Below, in pieces: positions 13,096 to 24,899 of a stretch of 64,000 bases of DNA. The notes under the pieces were generated by a model. That model saw only the letters and a program-made list of their open reading frames with translations. It had not been told where the DNA came from and ran no database searches. Within the stretch, counting starts at the first letter, position 1; each line of letters opens with the position of its first letter. The DNA comes from Megachile rotundata (lineage: Eukaryota; Arthropoda; Insecta; Hymenoptera; Megachilidae): positions 7,478,501 to 7,542,500 of the forward strand of contig NC_134995.1 in NCBI RefSeq assembly GCF_050947335.1, in the 5' to 3' direction. The position numbers and the translations under genes are program-made.

Positions 13096-13479
13096 CAAAA
13101 ATGTTCAAACTTCACTACTTCTCCCACCTTCAAATTTCGCAAAGTGCATCCAATACACTCTACCCCAAAACCGCAAAGAAATCCGCCCGATAAAAATCTG
13201 CAACCGTTCAACGACACTCAAATAAACTTAACGAATGAACTTGCAGTTTTCGGGTCAAACAACCGACCATGTACCATCCCCGTTTCCCGTCATCGATCCA
13301 GTCTAATATCGATCCTGCCCATCGTTTTAATTCAGCCGAAAGCCGACAAGGCCCGACCGGAGAACGCTTCTTCTCGTACGTGCAGTGCGGGCAGAAAACG
13401 AAAAAGTTTGAAAAAAACAAAGAAAAAAGAAGAAGAGAGGAGAAGAAGAAGTAATCGCGTCTAGCAGGATCAATGCTCG
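13096..13479. other. Unique DNA leading into the promoter island
   Basis: Composition shifts from AT-rich repeat to ordinary unique sequence. It ends in a purine-rich GAA/GAGG tract at about 13396-13452. Confidence 0.5.
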
Positions 13480-14114
13480 TGCAGTCGGCGACCAGTTCGA
13501 ATTTCCAACCCCGCGCCTCTCTTCGAGTCCACCCCGGCCTCCCCGCGTTGGCACACGGGGTGGCCCGGTGTGTCGTGGCCAGGTAAGGGGCAGCTGTCCA
13601 CCAGGTGCCACTCTCCCCACCATTGGTCGCCTCTCGCGCGGTGGTGGGGGTAGGCGCGCGGTGATTGGTCGGTGGCTCGCGCGCGGCTCGGCGATACTCT
13701 GGCGCTCGGTTCAGGAGCCGTCAGTCGTCCCTGGCCGCTCGAGGGGCACGCAGGCGTTCTATACTCCGTATCGTTCGCTCGCGGTTTCTCGTCTTCGTGT
13801 CACGCGGTCCTCTTCTCGCATGACATCAACAGGAATCCTCTGAGTCGAACCTCGTCAGTGCGCGTCGACGAGAAGTCAACTACCGTTGGGTCCTCGCATG
13901 TATCGTTGTACTGTCGCGTGATACGGACATACCGTTTTCAGTGTGCTCGATGTGCGATCAGTGAAATCACGGAGAGAAAAATCAGAGAATATATTATAAG
14001 CCGGTGTTTTTGCGTTCGCGATTCCGTCCTGACGTCATAGTCCCGTGTCACAGCCTCCTCCCGTCGGGATCTCACGGCTGCTCTCGTCACCTCGAGAGCA
14101 CCACGGCAACATTT
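13480..14114 (+). promoter_or_regulatory. CpG-rich promoter and 5' UTR of the + strand gene
   Basis: This is the most G+C- and CpG-rich stretch in the window and abuts the first coding exon. Initiator-like TCAGT words occur at 13721, 13855, 13938 and 13958, with no TATA box at a sensible distance, fitting a dispersed TATA-less promoter. A strong-looking donor (CAG before GTAAGG, at 13583) and a plausible acceptor (ending AG at 13941) mean the 5' UTR itself could be spliced. The transcription start cannot be fixed from sequence. Confidence 0.6.
14030..14037. promoter_or_regulatory. Perfect CRE palindrome
   Basis: TGACGTCA, the consensus CREB/ATF site, lies 78 bp upstream of the proposed ATG inside the CpG-rich leader. 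It is compatible with cAMP/CREB-responsive transcription; binding is inference. Confidence 0.5.
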
Positions 14115-14418
14115 ATGGGGGCGTCGTGCGCGGTCAAGGGCAGCAAGAGCCACCCCTGTCACTGCTGCAGCCACCTCGCCAGTCCCGGCGCGAGCGTGCA
14201 ACAGCAGCAGCAGCAGCACCAGCAGCATCACCACCACCGCCATCACCACCATCATCACGAGACTCACCACCAGCACCATCATCACCACCAACCCGCCGGC
14301 AAGCAACCCTCCGGTGAGATACACCAGCCGCCACAGAACAACAACGACTGCAACATACTGGCACCGCTACGCAGCAAGATGAAGGTGCTCAAGAAGTTGA
14401 GACGCAAGATGGGATTAG
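14115..14418 (+). CDS. First coding exon, His/Gln-rich protein with acylation-like N-terminus
   Basis: This exon encodes 101 residues plus one base of the next codon (phase 1). The start is the first ATG in its frame: the frame is open from 14004 but that entry codon is GTG. The exon ends at 14418, directly before a consensus GTGAGC donor. The N-terminus MGASCAVK fits the N-myristoylation pattern (Gly2, small residue at 6, Lys8), with Cys5, Cys15, Cys17 and Cys18 available for S-acylation. Residues 29-59 are a Gln/His-rich low-complexity stretch coded by CAG/CAC runs. Residues 85-98 are strongly basic (Arg86, Lys88, Lys90, Lys93, Lys94, Arg96-Lys98) and could form an amphipathic membrane-binding helix. 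It follows a CpG-rich leader with a CRE. I do not recognise the family; any domain would be in downstream exons. What is inferred is membrane tethering; what is seen is the frame, the donor and the composition. Confidence 0.7.
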
Positions 14419-16834
14419 GTGAGCCACACCCCCACCACCTTTTATTCACCATTTTTTTGTCGTTACTATTCGTTTTTTATTTTCTTTTTCTCTCTTGATT
14501 TTATCGATTTTTTCCGGTTTCGTTCGCAAGCCTTTTAACGGTGCGAAACGGTACGGGGTCGTATCATAGACTCGTGTCCTCAGGGATGATTTTTACGAGA
14601 TAACATGATTGTTGTGGAAGATGTATTTTTGTGAAGGATGAAGAGTGGGAAGAGGCAAATGCGAGGTTTTTACTTTGTTTTGATAGAAAGGGTGTTTTGA
14701 AGGCCGCTGTCAGTAAATATGGGTAGAAGTGGTATCACAGTTATTTGTAGTACTCGTAGAAAACAAGTTTTGCTATATTCCGTGAGTAAATAATTTGATA
14801 AACAAGAAATTGTTTTGCTCAGAATTTTGTTGTGGCACATGCACCCTTATTTCTTTCAGTCGGATAAAAACATTTTAACCGTATCAACTTTCTTCGTGTG
14901 TGAAGGACTCGATTCTCGTATATGAAATAACGTGTTTTAATTTTTGTTAAATAAATTTTCTTAGAAATGAATAAAATCTCACATGTAGGCATTTTCTTTA
15001 CATCTTGCACTGAAAATGGGGTGCATTATGAGTATATCATATCCATCAAATTTAAATAAATTAGGAGATTATGTTCAGAATGAATTAACATAATCTTTAA
15101 TTAGAAATAAAATTTTTGTTTCAAACATTAGATTTTGGTTCCAAATGTTGTGTTATTAACAGAATTTTTAAATAACATTTTAATTCTTGTTTTAAGTTTC
15201 CTTTATACTAAAGTTGATTAAGAAGTGCATTTTAATTTCTGAATAGATTAAATTAACGTTTCTGTTTTTGATAGAAGTTTCAACGAAAATTATTCCTTGA
15301 CTAAAATCAACTTTTACCATTAACAGATTAAAACTTTGATGTTCAATTAGAAAATAATTGAATTGAAAAAATCATTTATCAGTTACAATTTAATTTCTTA
15401 ATAACAGATATTCAATTGTGAGTTAAACATGATTGTTCACAATTAATTTTCGCTTCCCAATCACCTGCAAGTGTTAACCCTTTTCATAGCACTGATCTTT
15501 CATTGCATATTTAATTGCGAGCAAAGTTAACACGAGTAGCATCGAAATCGCCTGATGAAATTAAGCCAGGCATAATTTCCTGATGGAACCGGTCCTGGTT
15601 GGTTCGTTTGAAAGTGACGAGGGTGGCCAACGGGTGCTTTTGTCGCGAGTAACAAGAACAAACTGATATTGTAACAGTACCTTCGTCTTGGCTCTCACGC
15701 GTCTTATGTGTGAGGCGAAGATTCGTGCAAGTCCTGGGAATGCATCCTGTTGCATACGGTTCTTTTTAAACCCTTTTGCCTCATGATATTCTATTCTTTT
15801 TTTGCCGGCGTGAAAAAACGAGACAACGGCTTCTTACACTACAAAAAATCACAGGTCTAAAATTAAAATAATGAGAAATTTAATTATTTACAAAAATTGT
15901 CTCACTTTTATGACCAATTAGTCAAATATGTAATTTAGCTTATTTGGATTTTGTTTTGTTTTGTGGAGAGTGAATTGATCTTACTTGGAAAAGTGTTATG
16001 AATTAGAGTATTCACTTTCGCTTGGATTTTGTAGAGCATGCAATTTTGCAAGATTGTAATTAATTTTTTCTGGCTCCTTAGATTCCAGTTTACTGAAGAT
16101 TCGTGCAACAATTAATTTCTTGATAAATCAGAAATTGGAATTAATTCTTTAGACCAATTTATGCTCAACTTCAACTCTGTAAATATTCTTATCTACTTGA
16201 AAGTTATTATACTTATCTACGCTATATCACAAAGACTACTTATTGTACTAAATACTTGAATACTTATTGTTAGATTTAATTCCTTTTTATATACAAAAGT
16301 AGGGAAAATTTCAAATTAGTCTACGATTCTACAAAATCTTGCAACATTAGAAATATTAATCTACACATAAGATCTACAAAAATAGATCGAAAATAAGTAT
16401 GATGAACATGATCAGAAATGTACAAAACTAAGGACCAAAATAAACGAAGACAGGAAGGATTTAAATGCAAACCATCTGCATGTAAATTATATTTGTACAG
16501 TCATAAAATGTCAATATTTCCGTTGTAAATATATTGAAAAAGCAGCAGTGACCCAGTTTCGAGATGTATAAGAGTGACTTCATTAGCGGTCGGTGCATCA
16601 AAGGGAGTGCGATGATAATCTCGAGATAAAGTTAGGCTTTCTGTTTGCAATAATTTAGAATTCATCTTAAGAAACCTTTGTCGGAACAGCGGCTTCTCGT
16701 TTTGAGTACATTTTGCACCAACTTTTATATTTGTTCTCTTCGTTATCTTCTGCTTCCTCTTTCCTGTGTCACGCTTGTTACAAATGTTGCTAAGTCTAAT
16801 TTATTCCTTCTTATTTCATGTGAGTTTATTAAGG
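14419..16834 (+). other. Start of long intron
   Basis: Begins GTGAGC. The sequence is AT-rich and unique, with complex patches at about 15440-15780 and 16540-16760. No further exon with a matching acceptor was found by eye. The intron probably runs through most or all of the rest of the window. Confidence 0.5.
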
Positions 16835-17945
16835 TTTCATGCGTTATATGACCGTACGTACAAATTGTTACGTGTTTTTAGTGAATACGTATTAGTATTC
16901 ATTCATTAATTGAGTCGTGTGTTCACTTATATGATATTGCACTTTTCACGCGTTATATAGCCACACTTAAATGTGCTATGTATTATAAAGCTGTTCGTTG
17001 AATTTGCTACACATTACAAGCATATTATTTACCCTACTTTAAATTTGCAATGCATTGTATTTGGTACTCATTAAATTTACAAAGCGTTTTACTTGTCTCG
17101 CTTTATATAGCCACTCGTACTATTTACTGCGCATTAAATTTACAATGGATTGTATTTGCCACGCGCTAAATTTGTATGCGTGGTATTTTGTCTCGTAGTA
17201 TTTAACTCGCGTTATATAACCACTTGTAGTTTTTACGCTCTATATAGCCACATGTAGCATTCATTATGTTGTCACGAGTGAAATTTGTAATGCATTACAT
17301 TTGTAATGCGTTACATTTGTAATACCTTGTATTTATCTCGCGTTATATAACCGTATATAGTATTTGCCTCGCGTTATATCGCCGTATGTAGAATTTATCG
17401 CGCGTTGCATAGTCAGACATAAAATTTGCAACGCATTATATTTGAAATACTTTAAATTTCTCTCGAGTTATATAGCCATTTGTTAAAATTACAATGTGGT
17501 CTACTTGCCTCGCGTTATATAGCCAAACTTGCGACGTGTTGTATTTGTCACTTTTGAATTTTGCTATGCGTTATATTTCCTTCGCACTATATAGCCACAC
17601 GTTAAATTTCAGCGCGTGGTATTTACCTCGCGTTATATTGCCACGTTTAGTATTTTCAATGCATTGCATAAACCACGCAAGATATAATCATGCGTAAAAC
17701 ATAGTATGCGTTAAATTTACTTCACGTTGTTTCTGTCATGCGTGGTACTTGCCTCGCGTTATATAGCCATTCATTATATTGCCGTACATAATATTTTCCA
17801 TAGATTAACCTTTCAACGCTCTTCAACGCTATATTTGTCACACATAACATTCGCACCGCATTTTGTTAACCTCTCGTTATATTGCCACGCGTTGTATCGC
17901 AACACTTTGAATTTACTCTACCTTTAATACTTGCCGTTATCTCCA
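16835..17945. repeat. Degenerate satellite with CGCGTTATATAGCCAC motif
   Basis: The word CTCGCGTTATATAGCCAC or close variants recurs at about 16954, 17097, 17209, 17338, 17374, 17463, 17508, 17585, 17627, 17753 and 17871, mostly 36-50 bp apart. Between copies, words like AAATTTGCAATGCATT recur. Many units keep a CpG, unlike the other arrays. It is an old, irregular array; short open frames are not coding. Confidence 0.8.
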
Positions 17946-18559
17946 TTTCTTATAATACCAAATATAATAGAATTTCAATGTTTTCGTAAACTTCCGTGGT
18001 AATATACCGAAAATCCACTCTCATAAATTGCTTTCATTTCCTTCACCCGACAAACATTCCCCGTTCTCAATGCTCACCGAACGTATAGAGAAATTGAATG
18101 AATTATTTTCACCGAAGCATTGAACCCAGTTACGTCGAAGAAGGGCAGTTTCAGAATGATTTGATGGTACATAGACATCTTCTATTTTCGTGCTTCCACT
18201 TTCTCTGCTCGATTTCGCGTTCGGTTCAGAGACATCGAGCGTTCGGAAGTTGAAGAGGAACGAACGACAGAATCGTGAGCATTGAATAGAGTGAATCGAG
18301 TATTCTTAGCGACTTCCACGGTCCACTTTCGCATTCTCGAGGACGTTAAAGATTGTCGGTTATTCCCGGAAAATCCGATAACCCATATACCCAGGTCGCT
18401 GTAAATGTTCCGTCCGCTAATGAGTCGAAGGGTAAATGTTTTAAAAATAAAATACATATCGCTTACCACCGATTCACTTGTCGAACTTGATGTATTAGTG
18501 ATTCACGTCCGCTTACTGCTTGAAATTGGATGAATTCATCCCTTATTTCTCTTCAAACG
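17946..18559. other. Unique complex DNA
   Basis: 18110-18480 is of ordinary complexity with a 95-codon minus-strand frame lacking any recognised domain or splice context. Possible conserved non-coding element. Confidence 0.4.
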
Positions 18560-18870
18560 AACTATTAAATGGTACCACTTTTACGTCAATCAGTAGTGTA
18601 TTATTTAAGTTACCTTACTGTAACGTTGTTTATTAATGTACTGTTAAAATAATAATAGTGTAAGGTTGGTCAGTAATATTCTATTTAAGTGACGCACCCT
18701 TAGCGTCAACCAGCAAGTACTGCTAAATAGCACTCCTGTAACGTCACCCAGTAATGAACCCTTTAAATAACGCCACTGTAACATTATTTACTAGTGTACT
18801 CTCTATATGACACCACCATAGCGTCACCAGTAAGTAAACTATTAAATAACGCCATTACACGGTCAATAAA
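18560..18870. repeat. Diverged repeat, unit about 60 bp
   Basis: Words such as AGCGTCAACCAG, TGTAACGTCACCCAG and TTTAAATAACGCCACTGTAAC recur four to five times about 55-65 bp apart. Confidence 0.65.
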
Positions 18871-18964
18871 TAAATTATTATATAACTGTAGCCTCTCTCC
18901 CTAATTACTAACTAAGTCCATCATCATCAGTCCTATGTTCAAACGACATCAGCATCAGAAACAA

Positions 18965-19600
18965 CACCGATGTTCGATATATGGCACTGTGTCACTATAT
19001 CAAAATTTCAAAAAATGTTATATTTTCATATAATAAAATATAGAATCGCATGAAAGTATAAAATATAGAAATCTGAAATAATTGTAGAAACTCTCGATAT
19101 ATGGCACTATATCATTATATCAAACTCTCAAAAAAATATTATATTTTTATGTAATAAAATATAGTCACATAGAAATATAAAATATAGAAATCTGAAATAA
19201 TTGAACAAACTCTCGATATATGGCACTATATTACTATATCAAACTCTCAAAAAAATATTATATTTTTATGTAATAAAATATAGTCACATAGAAATAGAAA
19301 ATATAGAAATCTGAAATAATTGTAGAAACTCTCGATATATGGTACTATATCACTATATCAAAGTTTCAAAAAATGTTATATTTTCATGCAATAAAATATA
19401 GAATCACATAGAAATATAAAATAGAGAAATCTGAAATAATTGAACAAACTCTCGATATATGGCACTATATTACTATATCAAACTCTCAAAAAAATATTAT
19501 ATTTTCACATAATATAACAGAGAATTTCATAGAAATATAAAATACAAAAATTCTAAATAATCGTACAAACTCTCAATATATGGCAGTTTTTAAACGACAA
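18965..19600. repeat. 120-bp tandem repeat, about five copies
   Basis: The word CGATATATGGCAC begins units at 18975, 19095, 19214, 19333 and 19453, with a truncated sixth unit at 19574. Units are 119-121 bp and closely similar. Confidence 0.95.
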
Positions 19601-19743
19601 AATTTTGAATATACTCCAACGAATTTCGTTTGTGGCAAGAAAACAGTTGCGTAAAAGTTTCTCAGTAACCCCGATATTAATATTTCACTAGATAGTGTTC
19701 CTGGCGCGGTAGGAAAAGCAGGACTAGAGCACAATGGAAAGTA

Positions 19744-19965
19744 GGTCGTTGAAAGAGAGTCCTCCGGTCGCAGTCGTCATTTCCTCCGTTATTTTCGCGC
19801 AACCCCCTTCGCCTCTGCTCGTTTCCGTCGTTTTCCATCGAACAACAGCCAGATATCGCGCTTATCCGCGATTCTGTCACAGGGGTGGATTTGTATCGTC
19901 GCGGTTGCACCACCGTCGTTGACCCACTTTTCTCTCAATGGATGATTTGCCAGCCAGAGGAAGCC
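19744..19965 (-). repeat. Dispersed repeat, copy A
   Basis: Reverse complement matches 20993-21158 along most of its length: a GGCAAATCA block, a GTCAACGACGG block, a CGCGACGATACAAATCCACC block, and a GGAGGACT-TCTCTT block at the far end. Copy A keeps about 75 bp that copy B lacks between the last two. It is G+C-richer than its surroundings and shows small open frames that are repeat-derived. The family is unknown; it resembles an old, non-autonomous interspersed element. Confidence 0.7.
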
Positions 19966-20271
19966 AAAGAGATTGGATCACCAGAGGGCTCGTTTAGATC
20001 CTTTCTTTCGATACCGTGTTGGATTTTAATTTTCTTCTTCATTCTATCCATAATTATTCACTAGTTTTAACATTTTGGGGGCATGTTTTATATTAGGGAT
20101 ATCATTTTTAGAGATGTAATTTTTTAATTGCAAAATTTTTAGATTTTTTTCTTTTATGGCTCTTGAATTTTTGAGAGACTATATTCTCAATTTTTTTTAA
20201 TTTACTCAATGTTTTTTTAATTTAACAAAATTTAATAAATGTGAGTTTTCAAAGAAAAAAAAAAGAAAAAA
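19966..20271. other. AT-rich unique DNA
   Basis: No feature seen apart from an A-rich run at 20254-20271, which on the minus strand is the T-run following the tRNA-like sequence next door. Confidence 0.5.
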
Positions 20272-20340
20272 GATCATCGTCCAGGATTCGATTCAGTGAT
20301 CCCATGATTACAAGTCTGGCACTTTACGCGGTGAACCAAA
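20272..20340 (-). pseudogene. tRNA-Thr(UGU)-like sequence
   Basis: On the minus strand it carries a box-A-like word (GGTTCACCGCG, complement of about 20327-20337), an anticodon-arm word CCAGACTTGTAATC with a UGU anticodon, and a box B-like GAATCGAATCC (complement of 20284-20294). A T-rich run follows within 20 bp. The stems are imperfect. It is better preserved than the similar sequence at 3350-3406. It may be a tRNA pseudogene, a divergent tRNA, or a SINE head. Confidence 0.45.
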
Positions 20341-20992
20341 AATTATATTAATGTTTCAAATTAATATTAACGTCCTATATGTAGTCACATATGATGAAGT
20401 CATGACATATATCAAATCAGCATGCACTTCAACCCTTAACTATCAAAGGACCCAGAAATCCTGCATAATTCACTAAAATTTACATAAATCATCAAAATTT
20501 GTGTATACGAAATGAACATGACATGTATCGAATCCGTCGACGTGACAGTCGACCCAGAAAGCTAAAAAATTTATAAGAAAGAACGGAAAAGGTAGAAAGA
20601 AAAGCGCAGTGCTCTGCGAAACAGTCTGGTGGAGATTTTTTCGAATAATCGGTCGCGACCCAGACTACGTGGAAGCCTTTGTCCCCGTCCGCATTGTTGC
20701 ATCTGAAATTCGTGAAAGATTCGGTGGCGCGGGGGTGTGTGGCGGGGGTTGCAGGCTCGGCTGGCGGAAGACAAAAGTTGGCCGAGAGGGAAAAAGAGAG
20801 CGAGAAAGAGAGAGTTTCCACTTCGCGAAAGCTGTTGCTGACAATGGAACAGCCGTTCTTAGAAAAAGGCTCGTCACGCGGCCGGGAACAACAGACATCT
20901 GATGAGAACGGGGTGCACGCGGAAACGTTGAAGGGTGACGAACGAACGAACGGAAACGGCCAAGGGGTGAAAAGAGAACGAATATGTCTGTC
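20341..20992. other. Unique DNA with G+C-rich patch
   Basis: 20540-20990 is G+C-rich and includes a GA-rich tract (20786-20813). A + strand frame is open through this block, but it runs on into the dispersed repeat and has no splice support, so it is not called as a gene. Confidence 0.45.
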
Positions 20993-21158
20993 TTTGGTTG
21001 TGTGTCTCGTTGGCCGACTGGCAAATCACGCATCGAGGGAAAAAAAGTCGGTCAACGACGGCAACCGCGACGATACAAATCCACCCCCTGTCACAGATAT
21101 CTCAACATCGAGCATGCAAATGAAGACTGTTGCTGGAGGACTTTCTCTTCGATACCGC
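20993..21158 (+). repeat. Dispersed repeat, copy B
   Basis: Inverted relative to copy A at 19744-19965, about 1.0 kb away. Shared blocks, in order: a TTGGCCGACTGGCAAATCA-like block, GTCAACGACGG, CGACGATACAAATCCACC, and CTGGAGGACTTTCTCTTCGA. It has an internal deletion of about 75 bp relative to A. Confidence 0.7.
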
Positions 21159-21289
21159 TATTCTTGCGATATTGTCTTTTTATGTCTTCGTTTTGTGCGA
21201 TTACAGGGAGATTGAGATGCGAAATATATGGAAGGGTGGAGTGATTTAATGAGTATATAGAAGTGATGGTTTGGAAGTCTTGCAGGGTA

Positions 21290-21950
21290 GGAATTTAAGA
21301 AATTTGAAATTTAGAGATGCTTTTAATTTGAAGATTTTTTATTGAACAATGTAGAAGTTGAGGAACTTAGAAATGCAGAAATATTGAAATTGGAATTTTT
21401 GAAGTTTAAAACTGGTGAATTTAAAAAATTTTTAAAACTAAAAATCTAGAAATGTACAAATGTAGAAGTCTAAAAATTTAAAAATCTAGAAATCTAAAAA
21501 TCTAGAAATGTATTATAGGAATTTAGAAATTTAAAAATCTAAAAATCTAACAATCTAACCATCTGAAAATCTGAAAATCTGAAAATCTGAAAATCTGAAA
21601 ATCTGAAAATCTGAAAATCTAAAAATCTAAAAATCTAAAAATCTAAAAATCTAAAAATCTAAGGATCTAAAGATCTAAAAATCTAAAAATCTAACAATCT
21701 AACAATCTAACCATCTAACCATCTAACCATCTAAAAATCTAACAATCTAGCAGTCTAACCATCTGAAAATCTAAAAATCTAAAAATCTAACCATCTAACC
21801 ATCTAAAAATCTAACAATCTAGCAGTCTAACCATCTGAAAATCTAAAAATCTAAAAATCTAACCATCTAACCATCTAAAAATCTAACAATCTAGCAGTCT
21901 AACCATCTGAAAATCTAAAAATGTAAAAATCTAAATACTTACAAACATTA
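21290..21950. repeat. Octamer array with 72-bp higher-order unit
   Basis: Built from GAAAATCT/AAAAATCT/AACCATCT octamers. In the distal part, nine octamers form a 72-bp higher-order unit: the marker word CTAGCAGTCT recurs at 21747, 21819 and 21891, exactly 72 bp apart, with nearly identical intervening sequence. Confidence 0.95.
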
Positions 21951-22549
21951 TAACATAAAAATTGCTGCATAAATTTACTTGATGCTAAGATTGATTTACT
22001 GCTTCCCAGAAGAAATAACACCAATAATTAATCCAAAAAAAATTTGTAATTAGAACAGTGGAGACGCAGTGACAGAAAAACATAGAGTCATCAAGGAAGC
22101 AGTTCGAGATCGATCGATTATAGTGGAATGTTGAACGAGCAGAGAAAATAGAAGAACGGTTTCATTGTATGCTATATACAAACTGCAACGATGAAACATT
22201 TTTCCATCCTCAAACAATCAATCATACAAACATCTATCTTGCAATACTGTATGAACTCCATTCAATCACGAAACAGAAAGAAATTACTTGAAACACAACG
22301 GTGCTTCATATCTCTCTCTATATCGCCAATCAAAATAACCAAAACAATCCGTCGTTGTGTCAGAAACGACCCAGAAACAGTTCAATAGTCGTTAAAGAAA
22401 TATAAATTCTTTTTGAAGCTTGAACTGCTTTGGAAATGGAATTTTATTTATTTTCAGATAATTCTTTACGAGCAAATAAAACAACCTTGATGTCTTAGAA
22501 AGTTTGGAAACTCATAAATTATTCTTAAAATAGAAATCTTTAGGTGAGG
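21951..22549. other. Unique non-coding DNA
   Basis: Ordinary-complexity sequence; the 65-codon frame at 22191-22388 has no recognised domain or splice context. Confidence 0.45.
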
Positions 22550-23290
22550 TCTATTTTATGTTGATTTTTAGTAATCAATCTGTAAATTTGTTTTTAGTTA
22601 ATCAATTTGTAAATCAATTTTCAGTTATCTGTAGGTAAATCAAAGTTTAGTAAACAATCTGTAAATTAATTTTCAAGAAATGATTTTTTAAATATATTTT
22701 TAGGAAATCAGTATGTAGATACATTTTCAATCAATCAATTTATTTATTAATTTTTAGTGATCAATTTTCAATTATCATTTGATAAATTAACTTTTATTTA
22801 TCAATTAGTAAATCAATTTTCAATTATCATTTAATAAATCAACTTTTATTTATCAATTAGAAAATCAATTTTCAATTATCATTTAATAAATCAATTTTTA
22901 TTTATCAATTAGTAAATCAATTTTCAATTATCATTTGATAAATCAACTTTTATTTATCAATTAGTAAATCAATTTTCAATTATCATTTAATAAATCAACT
23001 TTTATTTATCAATTAGAAAATCAATTTTCAATTATCATTTAATAAATCAATTTTCATTTATCAATTAGTAAATCAATTTTCAATAATCATTTATTAAATC
23101 AATTTTCATTTATCAATTAGTAAATCAATTTTCATTTATCATTTAGTAAATCAATTTTCAATTATCAATTAGTAAATCAATTTTCAATTATCATTTAGTA
23201 AATCAATTTTTAGTTATCAATCACTAAATCAACGTTTAGTAAACAATCTATAAATTAATTTTCAACTAATCAATTTTCAATCAACAAATC
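22550..23290. repeat. 52-bp tandem repeat
   Basis: Units of 52 bp made of two similar halves, containing TTATCAATTAGTAAATCAAT and TTATCATTTAATAAATCAA. Regular at 22750-23080 and looser on both sides. Confidence 0.9.
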
Positions 23291-24899
23291 TCTAAATCAT
23301 CTCTTTGATGTCTTAGAAAAAATCAATTTTTAAAAAACATTTCCTAAGTCAATTTCCAACAATTCTTAATTTTATTCAATTTCCATATTTTATTCAATCC
23401 GTCTAAAAATTCACACCAGTTAGATAAATATGATTGAAAGAAAGAAAAACCCCTTAGGAAGCAACCCTTAGTCTTTCAGAATCTCCGACGTAGAACGAAG
23501 TTTTCGACGTCAGTAAAAATCCTAAAATTTAATGATCCTCCGATTCACAGTTGGTCAAAAGGTCCACAGCTGCTCTATTTTTCGTTCTTTTTCTTCTTCT
23601 CTTATTTTAGTTGCTCGCCTTTACGTGTCAACAAGTTTTCCTTAATGGAGAGGGTTCAAGAGACCAACGCTGCGACCCTTTTCGCTGTACATACTTTGTG
23701 GGAGGTCTCTGAACCGTGTTCCTTTAAACATTTATACTCCATAAAACATTATTCTTAGTCGCACTTCCCTGTTTTCTTCTCTTATTAAAATGATCTTTGT
23801 AATATCATCGTAAAAGAACCATTGCGGAGAACTTTGTAAGAATTACGTAATTCAGTTTTGTTCTTGCGGAAGTTTCTTTGACGACTTTCAGCTTATGTAA
23901 CTTTTTATTTCGAGTTTAATTGTATTTACTTTGTTGTGCGAGTGTCTTGTTAAATGACCGGGTAAATATTCCATTAGGTACCATTGAAAATTTTAATCTA
24001 CCGTGCTTGTTTATTTTCATAGTTCATAGTAACTTTTAGATTTAAGAATTTTGGAACCTCCATATTTAAAAACCCAAGAACGTAAAAATCTATAAACTTG
24101 TAGACTTCCTACAGAATCTCCCATTTTCTAAATAAGCATTCTAAGATTCCCCGCACACGAGAAAGGCGATAAATAGAATACAAATCCGTTCAGCAACGTC
24201 CGGTGACTTTAATGTCCGCACAGGCGGTGAGTTCGAAAAACATGTCTCACGAAATTCGCGTTCAGCTCGATTATTCTTGAGGGGTAGCAGCTGTGCTCGT
24301 TCATCCCTCGTTCCTCCCCCAAAAGAAAAAGGAAGGTTCTTCTTTCGCAGTTGGTAGGATAGTGGTACACTGGAACAGCTGACGAGCCTTTAAATTTTCG
24401 ATGCTGGCTTTTTACCTGAGCTCACGTTGCAACGAACAACGTGGCTTCCTCTGTTGGATCTCGAATCGCACCGTACGGTCATTATCCGGACAATAAACCC
24501 GTGGAACCAGCTTACTTTCGATCGAACAGCTACGATCGAAGTGAATAAAGGTGCCTTGGGTTCGGTCGAGAAAATGAGAACCGAGGGAGAACGAGGAGAA
24601 ATGCTTTTGGGGGTGGAGATTCTCTGGATGCTGCTTTACTGTTTGATCGATTGATGCTGGAAGTTTCAAATGTTTAATGGTTGGATTTAATTTTGGGGTT
24701 GGGAGATTTTGGAGGAGGAACTTTTTCAATTTTGAAAGTTTTAGGAAGTATTTGGATATTGAATTTTGCTTTCTGCATTTGAAAGGAGTTTGTAATTTTA
24801 AGAATTTTAGTTAAGAATTTTAAGTTTTGTTATTTAGGGACTTTTTTGTTTAATAATTTAGTAAATTAGTAACTTTGCAATTTAGTGATTTATTAGGAT
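23291..24899. other. Unique DNA, moderately complex
   Basis: 23430-23720 and 24170-24660 are complex and G+C-richer with open frames on both strands. No exon is recognised. These are plausible intronic regulatory islands. Confidence 0.45.

Noticed and set aside
20679..21215. 178-codon + frame with an internal ATG
   Set aside because: The second half lies in the dispersed repeat (copy B), and no splice signals or known domain are seen.
21290..21950. Curved DNA from phased A-tracts
   Set aside because: The A-tract period is 8 bp and not about 10.5 bp, so bends would not add in phase.
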